Shown here in pieces: positions 60,671 to 64,000 of a DNA stretch of 64,000 nucleotides. Numbering within the stretch: position 1 is the first letter of the stretch; each line of letters opens with the position of its first letter. The notes beneath the pieces are model-generated. The model was not told the DNA's origin, searched no databases, and was given only the letters and a program-made list of their open reading frames with translations. The DNA is from an uncultured Porphyromonadaceae bacterium (GTDB lineage Bacteria; Bacteroidota; Bacteroidia; Bacteroidales; Muribaculaceae), in contig CABUIC010000005.1 in the NCBI GenBank assembly GCA_902491515.1, positions 1 to 64,000 on the forward strand, given 5' to 3'. A program made the position numbers and the translations under genes.

Positions 60671-61324
60671 TCACTTCTTTTTTATAGGTACATACACAAT
60701 CAGTTTCGTATCGAAGAACTCGTCGGAGAAGAACTCGTGCACCGAATATTCCACCACGGGAAAGCGCACTCCGGCCGACTCCTCGGCCAGATCGCCGCCC
60801 TTGAGCGTGAAGAGTCCTGGGGCGAAGGTGTTGCCCGGTGTGGCCGCGCCCGCGCGCGCCACATTCTTCTCGATGAGCTTCACGAGCTTGTCGAGCGGCA
60901 TCACCGCGCGCGACACCACATAGTCGAATCCCTCGCGGCACTCGCCGATGTCGCCGTGCTGGAAGGTGACGTTGTCCAGTCCGATGGCCGATGCCACTTC
61001 CTGCGCCACGCGGATTTTCTTGCCGATGCGGTCGATCAGGTGGAAACGGCAGTCGGGATACATCACGGCGAGCGGAATGCCGGGAAAGCCCCCGCCCGTG
61101 CCGATGTCAAGAATCCGCGTTCCCGGCACCAGCGGCCCCCAGAGCCGCGCGATGGCAAGGGAATGGAGCACATGGCGCGTGTAGAGGTTGTCGATGTCCT
61201 TGCGCGAAATCACGTTGATGCGGCCGTTCCAGTCGGCGTATAGCTCCCCGAGGGCGGCGAACTGCCCGCGCTGGCGCTCCGACAGGTCCGGGAAGGCGGC
61301 GGTGATGATGTCTGACGTTTCCAT
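60671..61324 (-). CDS. rsmG: 16S rRNA m7G527 methyltransferase RsmG
   Basis: A 217-aa SAM-dependent methyltransferase for G527 of 16S rRNA. Motifs: YADWNGRINVISRKDIDNLY, HVLHSLAI, ILDIGTGGGFPGIPLAVMYP (SAM site), VVSRAVMPLDKLVKL. Length normal. It forms a two-gene unit with the MBL hydrolase and is divergent from the CvfB-like gene. Confidence 0.96.
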   Translation of the reverse strand: METSDIITAAFPDLSERQRGQFAALGELYADWNGRINVISRKDIDNLYTRHVLHSLAIARLWGPLVPGTRILDIGTGGGFPGIPLAVMYPDCRFHLIDRIGKKIRVAQEVASAIGLDNVTFQHGDIGECREGFDYVVSRAVMPLDKLVKLIEKNVARAGAATPGNTFAPGLFTLKGGDLAEESAGVRFPVVEYSVHEFFSDEFFDTKLIVYVPIKKK

Positions 61325-61362
61325 GTATATGTCTAAACCTATTTATGTCCTGTTTTTATTAG

Positions 61363-61370
61363 CAAAATTA
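61363..61370 (-). promoter_or_regulatory. -7 element of rsmG
   Basis: Minus-strand TAATTTTG, 38 nt before the rsmG ATG, in the 101-nt divergent gap. Confidence 0.5.
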
Positions 61371-61425
61371 GAAAAAAATTCCGATATTTACACTTTCAAA
61401 CCACAACATAAGATACAACAGCACC

Positions 61426-62289
61426 ATGATCAAGATAGGCCGCGACAACCGGATGAAGGTAGCCAAACTCGTGGATTTCGGAGCATACCTCGTCGACGCC
61501 TCCGGCGAGGACCCGCAGGAAATCCTTATTCCCCAGAGATATATCCCCGAAGACCTCCGCCCCGACGACACCATCGACGTCTTCGTCTACAAGGACTCCG
61601 AGAACCGCCTCATCGCCACGACCGAGCGCCCGTACGCCCAGGTAGGCCAGTTCGCATTTCTCGAAGTAGCGCAGGTAAACTCCACCGGAGCTTTCCTCGA
61701 CTGGGGCCTCCCCACCAAAAACCTCCTCGTCCCCTACTCCGAGCAGAAATCCAAGATGCGCCAGGGCGGAATCTATCCCGTCTACATCTATCTCGACGAT
61801 GCCTCCCAGCGCGTCGTGGCCTCCGCGAAGCTCGAGAAATTCGTCGGAAACGTCTTCCCCCGCTACCGTCCCGGCGACCGCGTCAAGGCCCTCGTCGTAG
61901 CCCACAACGAGCCCGGCTACCGCTGCATCGTCGACAACCTCCATTTCGGGATGCTCTATGACAACGAGCTCTCCCGTCCCGTCGAAGTCGGCGAGGCTGT
62001 CGAGGCATACGTCAAGTACGTCCGGCAGGACGGAAAAGTGGACCTCAGCCTCGGCGACACCGAACAGCGAATCATCTCCATCGCCGAGCGGATAATGGAC
62101 TACCTGCGCCTCAATGAGTTCCGCGCCGACGCCGAAATTTCCGACAAGATGGACCCTGAACTTATAAGGAAGCTCTTCGACTGCAGCAAGAAAGACTTCA
62201 AGAAAGCCGTCGGCGCCCTCTACAAGGAACACCGCATCACCATCTCCCACCCCTCCGGCACCATCACCGCAGCGAAAGCTACCGTATAA
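61426..62289 (+). CDS. CvfB-like S1 RNA-binding protein
   Basis: A 287-aa protein of the CvfB family with several S1-like beta barrels: MKVAKLVDFGAYLVD, EVAQVNSTGAFLDWGLPTKN (second), VKYVRQDGKVDLSLGD (third), then a C-terminal winged helix (DCSKKDFKKAVGALYKEHRI). Binds RNA; in firmicutes it affects virulence gene expression, role here unknown. A 9-bp array begins at its stop codon. Confidence 0.88.
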   Translation: MIKIGRDNRMKVAKLVDFGAYLVDASGEDPQEILIPQRYIPEDLRPDDTIDVFVYKDSENRLIATTERPYAQVGQFAFLEVAQVNSTGAFLDWGLPTKNLLVPYSEQKSKMRQGGIYPVYIYLDDASQRVVASAKLEKFVGNVFPRYRPGDRVKALVVAHNEPGYRCIVDNLHFGMLYDNELSRPVEVGEAVEAYVKYVRQDGKVDLSLGDTEQRIISIAERIMDYLRLNEFRADAEISDKMDPELIRKLFDCSKKDFKKAVGALYKEHRITISHPSGTITAAKATV

Positions 62290-62320
62290 GAGGTATAAGT
62301 TTTATAAGAATTATATATTT
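62285..62320 (+). repeat. 9-bp tandem array after the CvfB-like gene (4 units)
   Basis: Units TATAAGAGG, TATAAGTTT, TATAAGAAT, TATATATTT. The first contains the stop codon TAA (62287-62289); in that frame the units read TAA, TAA, TAA, TAT. Confidence 0.8.
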
Positions 62321-62334
62321 TTAAGTCATACAAA

Positions 62335-62371
62335 AAGGAAGCGGAGGCCCGTAGACGGCTTCCGCTTCCTT
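62335..62371. terminator. Terminator between convergent genes
   Basis: Stem AAGGAAGCGGA-G-GCC / GGC-TTCCGCTTCCTT around CGTAGAC; usable from both strands (A5 on the left; short T/AT tract on the right). Confidence 0.75.
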
Positions 62372-62397
62372 GATTATATGATTATATGTCGCAGGAA

Positions 62398-64000
62398 TCA
62401 GCGGACGAAGAATTTCCGGCCGGCGGCGAGATAGACTCCGGCGGGAAGCTCGATGTCCGTTGTTCCGGGCACGAGATCGGCGCTGCGCACAAGCATACCG
62501 CTCACGGAATAGACGTCGATGTGGCCGCCTTCGGGAGCTGTCACGCGGAGCACACCCGTGCCGGGCACGACGCTGATGGCGCCCGCGCGGTCCACGCTCA
62601 CGTTGTCAACGCCGGTAGGAACGGTCATCGTGAGTTCATAAGCCTGGGGGGTCGAAGCTTATATGCACGGTCTTACCGGACGCCACGATGCGCCAGTTGT
62701 CCGCAGAGCGGTTCGCGGAGGCTCCTTTCACAAGAGTTTCGGAATCTTCGGCAGCGAAATCGAAGAGGTGGCTCGGGGTTCCTGCGGTCGATATGCCCTT
62801 GCCGAAGCTCGACACACGGTAGTAGCCGGAAGTGCTTACCAGCGTGGAATAGAAGGCCACATCGAAGGTCTCGGAGTCGTCGACGGCGATATCGCCTTCG
62901 AAGATACCGGAGGCATTGCGCCTGAGCACGTTCTGCTTCAGAAGATCGAAATGCTCGATGACGGGCTGCATATCGTAGTTGCCGTCGCGGGTCGTTATAA
63001 TATAGAAGACGTCGGTGTTGTGAGCCGAGGAGGATGGAGTCGCCTTCCTCGGCGCGCAGGGTGGGAACAAGGAAGGTCATGCGCGCGCCGCCGTCCCCGG
63101 AAGCGGTGACTGTCAGGTTGGTCCAGCGGGAGCGCGCCTCCTCGGGCACAGTCCAGTAGCCGGCCTTGTCGAGCGTGGAGCCGACTGCCGAGCTGAAGCC
63201 TTCGCCGTTCACGAGCACGAGCTCGCGGTCGGAGCCTTCCTTGGCGCGAACACCCGGGGAGACTCGCCCTTCGCGGCACGCTTGGTGATGAGAACGAAGT
63301 CCGTGGGGTCAACATAGCCGGAGAAGGCGTAAGTGCCGTCTTCCTGACGGTTGAGATGGATACACTGGTCCATCACCGCAGCCGATGCACCCTCCCAGGG
63401 AATGATGGAGGCGTCGCGGCCCACGAGCAGAAGCTCGTCCACGCCCGAGGGATAGGTACCGTCGCTTTCATAGGGCTTGTTGCCGAAAGTATTGACCGGT
63501 GTGCCGGCGGGGAAAATTACTGTCATCTTCTCCAGGTCCACCACAGCCTTGACAGGGGCCGTCAGGGCCTCAGTCATCTCGAAATTCACGCCTTGGGCCT
63601 CGAGATAGGCCGTCAGGGTGCCGTCGGCTTCCTTCACAACGGCGCTCGGGCCGAAGTTGCGTTCCCACGACGGGCCAAGGGTGATTTTCCAGTTCAGCGC
63701 ACCCGCGGGAACCTCGATCTCGAACCGGGCGACAGGTGTGTCGGAGGTATAGAAATGCACATCGGAGGCTGAGAAATCCCAGACCGGCGTGGTATAGTCG
63801 CCGGGAAGGTAAAGCTCCGTGGCGGTCTCACCTCTGAAAACGGGCTTGTCGGGTAAGGGCTGTACATAGCCGTAAGCCGTCCCCTGGTCCAGCTTCAGCA
63901 CACCGCCCTGCCAGTCGGCCACAGTGATTGCCTCGCCCTTCTCGGAGGAGTACTCGAAATTGAACCATGTCGTCTGTGCCTGCGGATAGTCCTGGCTGAC
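62398..64000 (-). pseudogene. Frameshifted secreted-protein gene, runs off the right edge
   Basis: One coding trace split over four frames. From the right edge it reads EYSSEKGEAITVADWQGG down to FVLITKRAAKGESPRVF (about 63250), shifts to AKEGSDRELVLVNGEGF...GDSILLGS (about 63028), then HNTDVFYIITTRDGNYD...VHISFDP, and shifts again in a G6/C6 run (62646-62651) to YELTMTVPTGVDNV. It ends as a Por-like tail (HIDVYSVSGMLVRSA, GVYLAAGRKFFVR). The body has outer-membrane SusE/F-like beta sequence (weak call). Either a decaying gene or uncorrected sequence errors. Confidence 0.75.

Overview
The window is chromosomal DNA from a member of the Bacteroidota, most likely order Bacteroidales and possibly a Muribaculaceae-type gut lineage (the family is inferred, not shown). 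Four things support this. Promoters follow the Bacteroidota pattern TTTG or TTG, about 20 nt, then TAnnTTTG. Genes generally lack Shine-Dalgarno sequences. Lineage-typical families are present (DUF4290, DUF2851, DUF5106, a DUF4249/TonB-receptor relic, secreted proteins with Por-like C-terminal tails, the long form of urocanate hydratase, an AmgK-RapZ fusion). The coding DNA is GC-rich. I see no rRNA, tRNA or CRISPR array.

Layout. 1-2.6 kb (minus): fabG, a TetR regulator, and an amidase plus lipoprotein pair that looks like a phage endolysin and one-piece spanin, with repeated ~40-bp sequences. 2.7-4.2 kb: nhaA. 4.2-10.0 kb: a tightly overlapped operon with a Wzi-like porin, a small lipoprotein, a LegB-like dehydratase, an ATP-grasp protein, a NeuB-like synthase and ispE. 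10.1-15.7 kb: DUF5106/thioredoxin-like protein, mnmA, DUF151 nuclease, nucleoside permease, rsmE, kdsA. 15.7-23.8 kb: a TPR protein, then a histidine-degradation run (formiminotransferase-cyclodeaminase, hutU, hutH, hutI). 24.0-26.0 kb: a RloA/RloB-type defence pair. 26.1-28.3 kb: a large secreted protein. 28.5-34.5 kb: acyl-CoA synthetase, bioB, a SpoU-type RNA methyltransferase, radA, a YitT protein. 34.5-37.1 kb is accessory: a Fic protein, an ECF sigma factor with a membrane partner, and a REP-associated tyrosine transposase (RAYT) with two REP palindromes inside its own coding sequence.

37.1-52 kb (all minus) is core: DUF2851, TPR protein, glnS, OmpA-like protein, small acidic protein, rimM, DUF4290, murU, AmgK-RapZ fusion, recQ, clpX, clpP, tig. 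52-54.6 kb: a PEGA-domain protein, divergent from ftsE. 55.4-56.5 kb: a fused relic of a TonB-dependent receptor and a DUF4249 gene. 56.6-59.7 kb: a secreted protein and a BlaI/BlaR-type regulator-protease pair with twin operators. 59.8 kb: a candidate small RNA on the minus strand. 60.0-62.3 kb: MBL hydrolase, rsmG, CvfB-like S1 protein. 62.4 kb to the right edge: a frameshifted secreted-protein gene.

The observations I rate highest are: (i) 9-bp tandem arrays placed directly after four genes, in frame with the upstream gene so that they form ladders of in-frame stop codons; (ii) the RAYT gene carrying its own REPs, with two more REPs upstream of bioB; (iii) the endolysin/spanin-like cassette; (iv) the AmgK-RapZ fusion beside murU; (v) the small RNA candidate; and (vi) the twin BlaI operators controlling a protease fused to TonB- and SusC-plug-like segments.
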